Below are positions 45,179 to 55,170 of a stretch of DNA of 64,000 nt, piece after piece (within the stretch, counting starts at the first letter, position 1; every line of letters starts with the position of its first letter). A program made the translations under genes and the position numbers. The stretch is from Marinomonas foliarum. Lineage in GTDB: Bacteria > Pseudomonadota > Gammaproteobacteria > Pseudomonadales > Marinomonadaceae. The DNA is taken from the NCBI RefSeq assembly GCF_003337275.1, contig NZ_QPJQ01000016.1, positions 1 to 64,000 of the forward strand, given 5' to 3'. The notes under the pieces are model-generated. The model searched no databases. It worked only from the letters and a program-made list of their open reading frames with translations, and was not told the DNA's origin.

Positions 45179-45712
45179 ATGGAGCAGGTAAGTTCGCTAT
45201 CGACTGTTGATTGGTTGATTATTGCAGTAGTAGTTCTTTCTACTCTTTTGAGTTTAAAAAGAGGGTTTGTGAAAGAGGTTTTATCCCTGCTAACTTGGGT
45301 TGTGGCCTTTGTGGTGTCGGTAAAATTTTCTGATCAAATGCAGTCTCTATTAATTGATCAAGTTCAAAATGATCAAATTCGATATATTGTTTCTTTTGTT
45401 TCGCTTTTTATCGCTTCGTTAATTGTAGGGGCGTTAGTAAGCTTTTTGCTAGGCTCCTTAATTCAAGTGACGGGCTTGTCGAGTACCGACAGGGTGTTAG
45501 GAATGTTGTTTGGCTTTGCTCGTGGTGGCTTAGTCGTTGTGGCTTTTGTTGCGTTGTTGAGTTTAAGCCCAGCAATAGAAAAAACGGAGTTTTGGAAAAC
45601 ATCTCAATTGATTCCTCAATTGGGGCAGTTGAATAACTGGACGCGTGATATGTTAGGCAAGAGCTCGGATCTTATGGATTCGTCTCTCATTGATCGTGCT
45701 CTTGGCAATTAG
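45179..45712 (+). CDS. cvpA: CvpA family membrane protein
   Basis: This 177-residue inner-membrane protein has four membrane helices (VDWLIIAVVVLSTLLSLKRG and others). CvpA was first linked to colicin V production in E. coli, but its real role is unsettled; it is nearly always next to purF, as here (purF starts 76 bp later). The charged FVKEVLSLLTW segment and the STDRVLGMLFGFARG motif are characteristic. No signal peptide apart from the first helix. Confidence 0.94.
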   Translation: MEQVSSLSTVDWLIIAVVVLSTLLSLKRGFVKEVLSLLTWVVAFVVSVKFSDQMQSLLIDQVQNDQIRYIVSFVSLFIASLIVGALVSFLLGSLIQVTGLSSTDRVLGMLFGFARGGLVVVAFVALLSLSPAIEKTEFWKTSQLIPQLGQLNNWTRDMLGKSSDLMDSSLIDRALGN

Positions 45713-45787
45713 TTGTTCTCGGTAACAACAAAAATAGATAGAAACTTGCGGTGTTTGCCGCAATTCCCCAACACGAGGATTTAGAAC

Positions 45788-47296
45788 ATGTGTGGTATCG
45801 TTGGTGTCGTAGGCACATCCATGGTCAATCAAGCCATCTTTGATGCATTAACCCTTCTTCAACATCGCGGGCAAGATGCAGCAGGTATGGTAACAAGCCA
45901 TAATGGACGTTTGTGCTTACGCAAAGACAATGGTCCGGTGAGTGAAGTATTTCGCACTCGTCATATGAAAAAACTACACGGTAATATTGGCATTGGTCAT
46001 GCTCGTTACCCAACCGCTGGTACTTCTAGTTCAGCAGAAGCTCAGCCTTTTTACGTTAACTCTCCATATGGTATTTCACTTGCGCATAATGGTAATTTGA
46101 CGAATACCGAAAAGCTTAAGCAAGAAGTATTTGAGTCTGATTTACGCCATGTGAATACTACGTCTGACTCCGAAGTGTTATTGAATGTTCTTGCTCATGA
46201 GTTGCATTTGGAAAATAAGCTAATCCCAACGCCGGAAGATATTTTTAATGCGCTTGAGCGTGTTTATAATCGTATAGAAGGTGGTTACGCCGTTGTGGCC
46301 TTGATTACTGGTTATGGCATTTTGGCATTCCGTGATCCAGATGGTATTCGTCCGTTGATTTATGGTTCTCGCCAAACTGAGGCGGGGGTTGAATACATGG
46401 TTGCTTCTGAGAGTGTCGCTTTGGATGCAGCTGGCTTTAAAATTGAGCGCGATATTCAGCCTGGCGAAGCGATTTTCTTCGATGTGAATCACAATGTACA
46501 TGTACGTCAATGCACAGAGAAAAAAGTAGCCCGTCCTTGTTTGTTTGAATATGTATACTTTGCACGTCCAGACACAGTAATCGACAGTATTTCTGTTTAC
46601 AAAGCACGCATGAACATGGGTGACCGCTTGGCGGCTAAAATTGAGCGTGAATGGAAGGATCATGACATTGATGTTGTTATCCCAATTCCAGACACGAGTC
46701 GAACAGCGGCACTGCAGATAGCGCAAACGCTTAATATCCCATTTCGTGAAGGTTTAGTTAAAAACCGTTATATCGGTCGTACTTTTATCATGCCTGGTCA
46801 ATCGGTACGTAAGAAATCTGTACGCCAAAAACTTAACCCAGTACCTTTTGAGTTTAAAGACAAAACAGTATTGTTGGTTGATGACTCTATTGTTCGTGGT
46901 ACGACGAGTAAAGAGATTATTGAGATGGCACGTGAAGCTGGCGCGAAGAAAGTGTATATCGCTTCTGCAGCTCCGGAGGTTCGCTATCCTAACGTGTATG
47001 GTATTGACATGCCTGCAGTAACTGAGCTGATTGCTAATGGTCGCAATGTAGAAGAAATTTGCGAATTGATTGGTGCTGATAAGCTGATTTTCCAAGATTT
47101 GGCTGATTTGATTGAAGCATGTATTGATGACAAACACTCGGACGTTCGTGAATTTGACACTTCTGTGTTTGATGGTAAATACATCACTGGCAATATTGAT
47201 GGTGCTTATCTTGCTCGCCTTGAGAATGCACGTAATGACTCTCAGAAATCTTCAATTGAAGTCGCTTCTGGTAGTGACATGATGCACCCTATGTAG
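45788..47296 (+). CDS. purF: Amidophosphoribosyltransferase (first step of purine synthesis)
   Basis: This 502-residue enzyme makes phosphoribosylamine from PRPP and glutamine. Cys2, the nucleophile of the glutaminase half, follows the start Met (MCGIVGVVG; the Met is removed). The glutaminase domain runs to about 235. The PRPP transferase half has the pyrophosphate-binding site [17 protein letters not shown]. There is no long propeptide, as in E. coli. A GAGG site precedes it. A small hairpin (45746-45751 with 45758-45763) lies in the leader. A terminator follows before metZ. Confidence 0.97.
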   Translation: MCGIVGVVGTSMVNQAIFDALTLLQHRGQDAAGMVTSHNGRLCLRKDNGPVSEVFRTRHMKKLHGNIGIGHARYPTAGTSSSAEAQPFYVNSPYGISLAHNGNLTNTEKLKQEVFESDLRHVNTTSDSEVLLNVLAHELHLENKLIPTPEDIFNALERVYNRIEGGYAVVALITGYGILAFRDPDGIRPLIYGSRQTEAGVEYMVASESVALDAAGFKIERDIQPGEAIFFDVNHNVHVRQCTEKKVARPCLFEYVYFARPDTVIDSISVYKARMNMGDRLAAKIEREWKDHDIDVVIPIPDTSRTAALQIAQTLNIPFREGLVKNRYIGRTFIMPGQSVRKKSVRQKLNPVPFEFKDKTVLLVDDSIVRGTTSKEIIEMAREAGAKKVYIASAAPEVRYPNVYGIDMPAVTELIANGRNVEEICELIGADKLIFQDLADLIEACIDDKHSDVREFDTSVFDGKYITGNIDGAYLARLENARNDSQKSSIEVASGSDMMHPM

Positions 47297-47323
47297 CAAA
47301 ATCATTTGATAGTGACTTACGAA

Positions 47324-47356
47324 ACAAAGCCAGGTCACGCCTGGCTTTGTTGTTTT
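47324..47356 (+). terminator. Terminator between purF and metZ
   Basis: A perfect 10-bp stem (47324-47333 with 47341-47350) has a seven-base loop and a T-rich tail. It ends the folC-cvpA-purF run, so metZ probably has its own promoter or is reached by read-through. Confidence 0.85.
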
Positions 47357-47384
47357 CAGCTAAGGCAATTTTGGAGAGACACGA

Positions 47385-48557
47385 ATGTCGGAATATAATG
47401 ATGCGACGAAAGCCATTCATGCAGGCGCTCGTCAAACGCAGGAACAAGAAAACAGCGAAGCTATTTTCATGACATCAAGCTTCGCCTATTCCAGCGCAGA
47501 AGAAGCGGCTGGTAAATTCTCTGGCGAAGATGATGGTAATGTTTATTCTCGTTTTACCAATCCAACAGTAGAGCTTTTTGAAAAGCGTCTTGCTGCATTG
47601 GAGAAGGGGGAAGCGGCCATAGCGACCAGCTCAGGCATGGCAGCCCTAATGACTCTGGCATATAGCTTGTTAAGTGCGGGCGATCGTGTTGTCTGTTCAC
47701 GAAATATTTTTGGCTCTACGGTTAAGTTTTTTAATACTTATACCGTGAAATTTGGCGTTGAAGTCGTGTATGTAGATGCGACAGATTATACCGCATGGGA
47801 AGAGGCGATCAACGACAAGACCCGTTTATGTTATTTCGAAACGCCTTCTAACCCATTGTACGAAGTGGTTGATGTAGCTCGAGTGGCTGAATTGGCTCAT
47901 GTCAAAGGTGCCTTATTGTGTGTTGATACTGTGTTAGCAACGCCGGCATTGCAAAATCCGCTGACGCAAGGTGCTGATATCGTCATGCAATCTGCTACGA
48001 AGTTTATTGATGGCCAAGGTCGCTGTCTTGGTGGTGCCTTGATTTCTAGTAAAGACATTGTTGATGTTTTCACAGCATTTATGCGTAGTGCAGGGCCATG
48101 CATGAGCCCGTTTAATGCATGGGTGCTACTGAATGGTCTTGAGACCTTGTCATTGCGTATGACGGCGCATTCCTCTAATGCATTGAAATTGGCCGAGTTC
48201 TTAGAAACTCATCCTAAAGTGTTGAAGGTGAACTATGGCGGCTTGCCAAGTCATAAGTACCACGAACTCGCTAAGCAGCAACAAAAAGACTTTGGTGGTT
48301 TATTGTCATTCGAAGTTGAAGGTGGTCGTAAGGCTGCTTGGACTTTCATTAATGCCACTAAGTTGATGTCTATTACTGGGAATTTAGGCGACACAAAAAC
48401 GTTAGTTACGCACCCAGCAACCACGACACATGGTCGATTAACGGATGATGAGAAGTTCAAGGCAGGTATTGCTGAAGGCTTGGTTCGAGTATCTGTAGGC
48501 TTAGAAGGTATCGGCGATATTATTGCTGATGTTGATCAGGCATTGGCACAACTATAA
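47385..48557 (+). CDS. metZ: O-succinylhomoserine sulfhydrylase
   Basis: This 390-residue PLP enzyme of the Cys/Met metabolism family makes homocysteine directly from O-succinylhomoserine and sulfide. The PLP Lys is in MQSATKFIDGQGRCLGG, and the cofactor region is AIATSSGMAALMTL. It is of the MetZ type found next to purF in Pseudomonas and relatives. It ends before a strong terminator shared with the RND pump gene. MetB/MetY relatives share the fold, but context favours MetZ. Confidence 0.94.
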   Translation: MSEYNDATKAIHAGARQTQEQENSEAIFMTSSFAYSSAEEAAGKFSGEDDGNVYSRFTNPTVELFEKRLAALEKGEAAIATSSGMAALMTLAYSLLSAGDRVVCSRNIFGSTVKFFNTYTVKFGVEVVYVDATDYTAWEEAINDKTRLCYFETPSNPLYEVVDVARVAELAHVKGALLCVDTVLATPALQNPLTQGADIVMQSATKFIDGQGRCLGGALISSKDIVDVFTAFMRSAGPCMSPFNAWVLLNGLETLSLRMTAHSSNALKLAEFLETHPKVLKVNYGGLPSHKYHELAKQQQKDFGGLLSFEVEGGRKAAWTFINATKLMSITGNLGDTKTLVTHPATTTHGRLTDDEKFKAGIAEGLVRVSVGLEGIGDIIADVDQALAQL

Positions 48558-48603
48558 CAAAGCATTTATGTACTTTGTTTTACAGTGAGTAGTGTGAAGA
48601 TTC

Positions 48604-48645
48604 AAAAAAGCGGGCTTAGAAAATATCTAAGTCCGCTTTTTTATT
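48604..48645. terminator. Bidirectional terminator between metZ and the RND pump
   Basis: A 17-bp stem (48604-48620 with 48626-48642, one G-T pair) with a five-base loop carries A-runs and T-runs at both ends, fitting the convergent genes. Confidence 0.9.
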
Positions 48646-48681
48646 TTCTTAGAATGTAGTCAATTTGATAAGGGGCCGTCT

Positions 48682-51600
48682 TTAGGATTCTTCATCCTTA
48701 TTGACTGTCGTTTGGTCGGCTTTTTCTATAGTTTGTTCTTGTAGTGCTTCTAGTTGCTTTCGCTCTTTGCGCCTATAGCCCAGCACTAATAAACACGGGG
48801 TTAATATAAGTGTCAAAGGGGTTGCGAATGTTAAGCCTCCCGCGATAGCTGTCGAAAGTTGCGTCCACCATTGTGCTGAGGGGGCGCCAACACTAAAAGA
48901 TTGATGGATAAGATCAATATTAAATTGAAACACCATAGGTACTAAGCCAAGGATAGTGGTGATGGTCGTCAGCATTACTGGTCTGAGGCGTTGAACACCT
49001 GTACGGATTGCTGCTTCACGCACCATCATGCCTTGCTTGCGTAGACCGTTGAATGTATCAATAAGAACAATGTTGTTATTGACCACAATGCCAGCCAAGG
49101 CAATAACACCGACACCACTCATGACAATGCCAAAGGGCTGACCTTTAGCCAGTAAGCCGATCAAAACGCCCATAGTTGAGAAAATCACCGCGCTTAAAAT
49201 CAATAAGCATTGGAAGAAATTATTAAACTGGGTGACCAAAATAATCGCCATGATAAAGAAGGCAACCCCAAATGCTTTCAATAAGAATATCATCGATTTT
49301 TGCTGCTCTTCCGTATTGCCACGGAAGTCGTAACGGACCGACTGATCAATATTCGCAGCATCGAGTTTCACTTTAATTGCTTTAATAACTTCATCAACAA
49401 CTAAACCATCTTTCACATCAGCATCAATTTTGATTGTTTTCTTACCATCAGTGCGGTTAATGACGCCTTGCTTAGGTGCAGCGTAGCGATAGATAAAGTT
49501 ACTAGCTGGGATGCTACCTTGATTAGTTGGGATCTGTAGCTGATCCAACTGGTCCAGATTTCGTTGATTTACTGGATAGCGCAGCACGATATCAATTTTG
49601 TCATCTGCGCCTTCAGGTAGAAAATCACTTAGGGTAATGCCGGTCGTCACTAGCTTTATTACATTACCTAGACTAGTAACATCAACACCGTAGCGGCTTG
49701 CTTCGGCACGGTTAATATCAATACGCCATTCAATTCCGGCTAGAGATCGATCGTCACTAACTGTCAGAATCTCATCTCTTAGCAGTAGTTGTTTACTTAT
49801 TTCGTCGGCTGCAATATTCAGTGCTTCTGAGTAATTAGAGCTTAATTGTAACTGGATATCGGCGCCAGATTGAGGTCCTCCTTGCTCTTTTTCAGCGGTA
49901 ACTTCTATACCAGGGATTTGTTTGGTTTTCTCTCTAATTCTATCGAGAATGACATTAGCTGAATCTCGTTTGTACCACTCGATAAACTCCATAGTAATGG
50001 TGCCAATACTATCTGGTGCCACATTATTACCTGGTGTTGCATAGGTTGTAGCAACGACACTTTTCAATTCACGAGTGCCGATAACTTGTCGTTCTACTAA
50101 TTGAACGAGTGTGTCTTTTTCCTTAAGAGAGAGGTCACCACGAGCACGAATGTCTAGGTTGGCTGATTCGGGCTCAATATTAGGAAAAAATTCGACGCCT
50201 TTACCGAATTTTCCATAACTCATGAAAATACTAATTAGCAAAACGATAGTAAACATTAAAACCCAAATAGGCTTTTCGACTAGGCGTGTCAGCACTCGAC
50301 CGTATAGCCCTGTTGGGCCAGTGAGCTCTCTAAGGTCGCCCGTCTCTGTAATGCGTAGAGCGTGCATTGTTTTATCACTATAGGCGCCTTTTTTACCAAT
50401 AATCGATCCTATCGTGGGGATCACAATAAGCGCCATGACAAGAGAAGAGGCCAGTGTTGCAATGATAGTGATCGGCATAAAGCGCATGAATTCGCCAACT
50501 ATGTCAGGCCAAAACAATAGTGGCATAAATACAGCCAATGTTGTGGCTGTAGAGGCGGTAATTGGCCATGCCATGCGTTTAGCTGCTTCGCTATAGGCTT
50601 GTCGTTTAGATGCTCCTTCAGCCAGTTTTCTATCAGCGTACTCGGTGACTACAATAGCGCCATCTACAAGCATGCCTACGCTGAGGATTAAGGCAAAGAG
50701 CACCACCATATTAATGGTGAAGCCTTGTAGGTTTAAAATCAGAATGCCTGCTAGGAATGCCCCAGGGATTGCTAAGCCGACTAATATAGCGCTTCTTATT
50801 CCGAGGGCCCAAACAATTACGATCATTACCAATAGAGTGGCTGCTAGAACATTGTTGAAGAGATCGTTGAGTGAGGTTTCTATGTCGGTTGATTTGTCAC
50901 CTGTGAGGTTATATTCAACGCCACTTGGCCATTGCTGACTTTCGTTTTCAACGACGTTTTTGACTGCCGCAATAGTATTTATAATATTGGCGCCAACGCG
51001 TTTAGAGACTCCTAAAGTGATGCTGCGCTTGCCTTCAACTCGCGCATAGCTGCTGGGATCCTCGAAAGTTAGCTCACCTGTGGCAATGTCGCCTAATAAA
51101 ACAACCTGATCACCATCTGCTTTAATTGGTAAGTTAAGAATGTCTTCTTTGGTTTTTAATAGACCTGGGACTTTTAGAGAAAAGCGTCCTGCGCCCGTAT
51201 CTAAATTACCAGCGGCCACCAAGCGGTTATTATTAGAAACAAAGTTAGCAACATCACTCAGGGATAAGTTGTAAGATTCAAGCTGCTCTGGGCGAATGAT
51301 GATTTGAGCTTCCTGCTCTCTATCGCCACTAATGTTTGCTTCTAATACACCATCAACCGCTTCAATAGCGTCCTGTAAGTTTTTGGCTGTGCGGCTGAGG
51401 GTACCGAAATCTACATTACCGGATAAATTAACTCGTAAAACTGGAAAAGTAGACAGATTGATTTCGGATACAGTTGGCTCATCAGCATCGCTTGGTAGCT
51501 CACTTTTGGCCCTGTCAACTTTATCTTTGGTGTCGCTGATAGCTTGGTCAATGTCTACGCCAGATAGAAACTCCAAGATAATTGAGGCATGGCCTTCTGA

Positions 51601-51855
51601 AGCGGTTGATTTCAGCTCTTTGAGGCCGTCCAAGCCCTTTAATTCTTTTTCTAAAGGGTGGACTAATAAACTGTCAGCGTCCTCAGGGGAAATACCTTCT
51701 AGTGATACGGACACATAAGCCATGGGGATTGTAATGTCAGGATCGTTTTCCTTAGCAATTTCGATATAAGACACCGTCCCCATAATTAATATAAGTACGA
51801 AGAACATCATGACGGTACGAGAACGTGCTAAAGCGGCCTCAATTAATGCTTGCAT
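48682..51855 (-). CDS. RND efflux pump inner-membrane subunit
   Basis: This 1057-residue transporter belongs to the RND superfamily (AcrB-like fold). It has a first helix at the N-terminus (VMMFFVLILIMGTVSYIE), a large periplasmic domain and a membrane bundle with the proton-relay Asp in ILSVGMLVDGAIVV. A second half repeats this plan (GVGVIALAGIVVNNNIVLIDTFN). The adaptor gene lies 15 bp upstream. Substrates are not evident; broad drug or metabolite export is the usual role of such pumps. No outer-membrane channel and no regulator gene is next to it, so it probably uses a TolC encoded elsewhere. Confidence 0.92.
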   Translation of the reverse strand: MQALIEAALARSRTVMMFFVLILIMGTVSYIEIAKENDPDITIPMAYVSVSLEGISPEDADSLLVHPLEKELKGLDGLKELKSTASEGHASIILEFLSGVDIDQAISDTKDKVDRAKSELPSDADEPTVSEINLSTFPVLRVNLSGNVDFGTLSRTAKNLQDAIEAVDGVLEANISGDREQEAQIIIRPEQLESYNLSLSDVANFVSNNNRLVAAGNLDTGAGRFSLKVPGLLKTKEDILNLPIKADGDQVVLLGDIATGELTFEDPSSYARVEGKRSITLGVSKRVGANIINTIAAVKNVVENESQQWPSGVEYNLTGDKSTDIETSLNDLFNNVLAATLLVMIVIVWALGIRSAILVGLAIPGAFLAGILILNLQGFTINMVVLFALILSVGMLVDGAIVVTEYADRKLAEGASKRQAYSEAAKRMAWPITASTATTLAVFMPLLFWPDIVGEFMRFMPITIIATLASSLVMALIVIPTIGSIIGKKGAYSDKTMHALRITETGDLRELTGPTGLYGRVLTRLVEKPIWVLMFTIVLLISIFMSYGKFGKGVEFFPNIEPESANLDIRARGDLSLKEKDTLVQLVERQVIGTRELKSVVATTYATPGNNVAPDSIGTITMEFIEWYKRDSANVILDRIREKTKQIPGIEVTAEKEQGGPQSGADIQLQLSSNYSEALNIAADEISKQLLLRDEILTVSDDRSLAGIEWRIDINRAEASRYGVDVTSLGNVIKLVTTGITLSDFLPEGADDKIDIVLRYPVNQRNLDQLDQLQIPTNQGSIPASNFIYRYAAPKQGVINRTDGKKTIKIDADVKDGLVVDEVIKAIKVKLDAANIDQSVRYDFRGNTEEQQKSMIFLLKAFGVAFFIMAIILVTQFNNFFQCLLILSAVIFSTMGVLIGLLAKGQPFGIVMSGVGVIALAGIVVNNNIVLIDTFNGLRKQGMMVREAAIRTGVQRLRPVMLTTITTILGLVPMVFQFNIDLIHQSFSVGAPSAQWWTQLSTAIAGGLTFATPLTLILTPCLLVLGYRRKERKQLEALQEQTIEKADQTTVNKDEES

Positions 51856-51869
51856 ATTGGTAGGCCTCT

Positions 51870-52964
51870 CTAGTTTTGGTAGTGTGCGTCAACAAGATCG
51901 CCTGCAGATACAAAACCTTGTCCTACAGTGATGACGTTGACATTATCAGGTAGGCCAATAACCCAGACGTGATCGCGTTCAGATTTAACAATGTCGACTG
52001 GCGTGATAGTCACAGTATTGTCGATGCTGATGGTTTTGATGGCGGTGCGACCTGTATCGTCTAGGGTCAATAGAGCAGGGGACAATGCATGTGCTTTTTG
52101 TTCATCAATAATGAAATCAACCGCTGCGGTTAATCCTGCTGGGATAGTGTTGTTTGGGTTGTCTATTTGCATTTCAACACTAATGGTGCGGCTAGATTCA
52201 TTTGCTGTCGCGCTAATGTAAGAGACAAAACCATCTGCTTCATAACCAGATTCAAGTCGAATGTTACCTGGAGTGCCAATTTCCACTTGGTGGATTTTGT
52301 TTTGCGGTATGTCCACTTTCACTTTAATTGGATTGATCGAAACTAATGAACCTATAGATTCTCCAGATGAAAGAACCTGTCCTACCTGCACATCAAGAGT
52401 GTTTAGGATGCCTGAGAAAGGTGCGCTAAGACTGGCGTTTTCTAAATCGATTAGCAACGAACTCTGATTAGCTTTTGCAGAAGCAAGATCTGTTTCAGCT
52501 TGCGCGACATTAACTTTTGACGTGAGATTAGTAGAGTTAAGCTTTTTAATTCCATCTAGTTCAAGCTGACGTTGTTTAACCTGTAAGCCAGCTTGTTCAA
52601 TTTGTATCTTTAGTGTTCGTGTGTCGATTTGCATCATCGACTGGCCTTTTTTAACAAACTGGCCTTTTTCGATTGGCAGTTTAGTGACTCTTCCTTGATA
52701 GCTATTAACTAGGTTTAAAGTCTCTCCGGCTAGTGTTTTACCACTCAGAGGTAGGTGCATTTCAATGCGTTTAGGCGTTAACGTTTTGGCTTGGACTGAA
52801 TAGGCTTGTTTAATCTCAGCTGATTGAGAGGATACAGTGTTTTCATCGGGCTGACCTTGAGGATTACTAACAGTAATGCCATTGCCTCCAGCGAGCATCC
52901 ATCCCACTGTTGCTGTTGCCACGACCACTGCTGTTATTGGTCCTAACTTGTTTTTTAACGCCAT
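51870..52964 (-). CDS. RND efflux periplasmic adaptor (membrane fusion protein)
   Basis: This 364-residue adaptor has an N-terminal membrane or signal segment (about 6-26; ITAVVVATATVGWMLAGG) with no lipobox Cys. The lipoyl half (VNSYQGRVTKLPIEKGQFVKKGQ), an alpha hairpin (about 125-165), the second lipoyl half (SLSAPFSGILNTLDVQVGQV) and a beta barrel with a membrane-proximal domain follow. It is the first gene of a two-gene operon with the pump. The start region has a Fur-box-like sequence (52982-52994), too weak to call with confidence. Confidence 0.92.
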   Translation of the reverse strand: MALKNKLGPITAVVVATATVGWMLAGGNGITVSNPQGQPDENTVSSQSAEIKQAYSVQAKTLTPKRIEMHLPLSGKTLAGETLNLVNSYQGRVTKLPIEKGQFVKKGQSMMQIDTRTLKIQIEQAGLQVKQRQLELDGIKKLNSTNLTSKVNVAQAETDLASAKANQSSLLIDLENASLSAPFSGILNTLDVQVGQVLSSGESIGSLVSINPIKVKVDIPQNKIHQVEIGTPGNIRLESGYEADGFVSYISATANESSRTISVEMQIDNPNNTIPAGLTAAVDFIIDEQKAHALSPALLTLDDTGRTAIKTISIDNTVTITPVDIVKSERDHVWVIGLPDNVNVITVGQGFVSAGDLVDAHYQN

Positions 52965-53220
52965 TCAATACTCCGTTGATTGAAAATCATTATTATGCCA
53001 AACCTAGTATATGCTCAAAAGATAATGAATAAAGAGGTTTTATAAAATTACTGTACTAATGGTTATATTGTTAATTCGTTGCAGGGAAAAAAACACTATA
53101 AATGCTCCGTTAAACTAAGAATTCTTTTCTTTTTATACTTTGAAAGCTTGTATTTGCTGAACCTTCTCTTAGAAGAATGATACTATACCGCCACAAAATT
53201 TTTACTTTATATGGATAGAT

Positions 53221-55149
53221 ATGAGTCTATTGTCGTTAGAACAGATTAGTGTAGCTTTTGGGCATAATCCACTGCTGTCAAAAATTAGTTTTGCAGCTGA
53301 GGCTGGAGAGCGTGTCGCAATAATTGGTCGTAATGGTGCAGGTAAATCTACACTGTTAAAAGTTATCTCCGGCGAGCAAGTTGCTGATGAAGGTATGGTG
53401 CGCATTGAAGGTGGCATGAAGGTCGCTCAGTTACCCCAAGAGCTGCCGGATGCGAATGAAAAAACCGTACGTGAAGTGGTCAGTGAGGGTGCCGGTGAAG
53501 CGCACTCGTTAATGACTCGTTACTTCAAATTATTAGAAGATTTCGAGAATGATCACGCCAATGAATTAAGTGATATTCAGACTGAATTAGATCGAATTCA
53601 GGGCTGGGATTTAGAGCAACGAGTGAATCACATGATTCAGCGTTTGGCTTTGCCTGCTGATAAGCTGATGTCTGAACTGTCTGGTGGTTGGCGTCGTCGC
53701 GTTATTTTGGCGCAGGCGTTGATTTCTAACCCAGATGTTTTGCTATTAGACGAGCCAACCAACCATTTGGATGTGCCAACAATCGAATGGATGGAGCAAC
53801 AGCTTCAGCAATTTCGCGGTTTGATCTTATTTATTACCCATGATCGTCGTTTCCTAGAGAAGCTGGCTAACCGCATCATAGAGCTTGATCGCGGTAATCT
53901 TATTTCCTTCAGCGGTAACATCACCGCTTTCCTTGCTTTTAAAGAGAAGATGCTCGAAGAAGAAGAGCGCGCAAACGCCTTGTTCGATAAGCGTCTTGCA
54001 GAAGAAGAAGTCTGGATTCGCCAAGGTATTAAAGCGCGTCGTACTCGTAATGAAGGCCGAGTTCGAGCTTTGAAAGCCTTACGTGAAGAACGTTCTGAAC
54101 GCATTAACCGCCAAGGCAACGCAAAAATGGCGATTGAGACCAAAGACAAGTCAGGTAAGTTGGTAGCAGAATTCACCCAAGTGGGTCACTCTTTCGAAGA
54201 TAAAGTGATTCTTCAACCAATGGACTTTGTTGTAAATCGCGGTGATCGAATTGGTCTGATTGGTCCAAATGGTTGCGGTAAAAGTACTTTTCTGAAAATC
54301 CTGCTGGGAGATCTTGAGCCCACAGCAGGTGTTGTTCGTCAAGGAACAAAACTAAACGTAGCGTATTTCGATCAGCTGCGAGAGCAACTAGATCCAGAAC
54401 AAACGGTTGCGGAAAATGTTGGTGAAGGCAAAGACGTTATCGAAATTAATGGTCAGAACAAACATGTTATTGGCTATCTTGGTGATTTCCTTTTCCCACC
54501 TGAACGTGCTCGTACTCCGGTAAAAGCCTTGTCCGGTGGTGAGCGAAATCGTGTATTGCTAGCGAAGTTATTCACTCGCCCAGCCAATCTATTGATCATG
54601 GATGAGCCAACCAACGACCTTGATGTGGAAACCTTAGAGCTGCTTGAAGAGCTTCTAATGAGCTACGATGGCACCTTGTTATTGGTCAGCCATGACCGTG
54701 CTTTTCTAGATAACGTGGTCACCAGCGTGATTGCTTTTGAAGGCGAAGGCAGAGTGAAAGAATACGTTGGTGGATATCAAGACTGGATTCGTCAAGGTGG
54801 TAAATTCCCAACAGAATCCACATCGCAAACTGATGACATACCAAGTAAAAAAGAAAAAGCCAGAGCAGATGCAAAAAAAGTCGAAGAGGATAAAAAAAAC
54901 TCTGTGCAGGCGAAACCAAAAGCGAAGCTAAGCTATAAAATGCAGCGCGAATTTGACAATATGCCTGCAACCATTGCGAAGTTGGAAGAAGAGATCGCCG
55001 CGTTGCATGTCACCACTAGCGCGCCAGAATTTTATACCGATGATGCGGATAAGGTTCAGAAAACCTTGGCGAAATTAGCGCATAAAGAAGAAGAGCTTGA
55101 AACAACCATGGAGCGTTGGTTAGAGCTTGAAGAAATGCAAAACGGTTAA
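53221..55149 (+). CDS. uup: ABC-F ATPase Uup
   Basis: This 642-residue cytoplasmic ABC-F protein has two ATPase domains (Walker A GRNGAGKST near 40 and GPNGCGKST near 350; signatures LSGGWRRR and LSGGERNR; Walker B LLLDEPTNHLD and LIMDEPTNDLD). A linker joins them. The C-terminal coiled-coil and DNA/ribosome-binding domain (about 545-642) marks Uup rather than the EttA type. ABC-F proteins act on ribosomes; Uup also affects DNA transposon excision. It is followed, 21 bp later, by the DUF2760 and Hsp70 genes. Confidence 0.94.
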   Translation: MSLLSLEQISVAFGHNPLLSKISFAAEAGERVAIIGRNGAGKSTLLKVISGEQVADEGMVRIEGGMKVAQLPQELPDANEKTVREVVSEGAGEAHSLMTRYFKLLEDFENDHANELSDIQTELDRIQGWDLEQRVNHMIQRLALPADKLMSELSGGWRRRVILAQALISNPDVLLLDEPTNHLDVPTIEWMEQQLQQFRGLILFITHDRRFLEKLANRIIELDRGNLISFSGNITAFLAFKEKMLEEEERANALFDKRLAEEEVWIRQGIKARRTRNEGRVRALKALREERSERINRQGNAKMAIETKDKSGKLVAEFTQVGHSFEDKVILQPMDFVVNRGDRIGLIGPNGCGKSTFLKILLGDLEPTAGVVRQGTKLNVAYFDQLREQLDPEQTVAENVGEGKDVIEINGQNKHVIGYLGDFLFPPERARTPVKALSGGERNRVLLAKLFTRPANLLIMDEPTNDLDVETLELLEELLMSYDGTLLLVSHDRAFLDNVVTSVIAFEGEGRVKEYVGGYQDWIRQGGKFPTESTSQTDDIPSKKEKARADAKKVEEDKKNSVQAKPKAKLSYKMQREFDNMPATIAKLEEEIAALHVTTSAPEFYTDDADKVQKTLAKLAHKEEELETTMERWLELEEMQNG

Positions 55150-55170
55150 ATTGCGCAAAACGGGTAGATT

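Noticed and set aside
45746-45763. Hairpin in the purF leader as attenuator or PurR operator
   Set aside because: It has only six base pairs, no T-run, and poor match to the PurR consensus.
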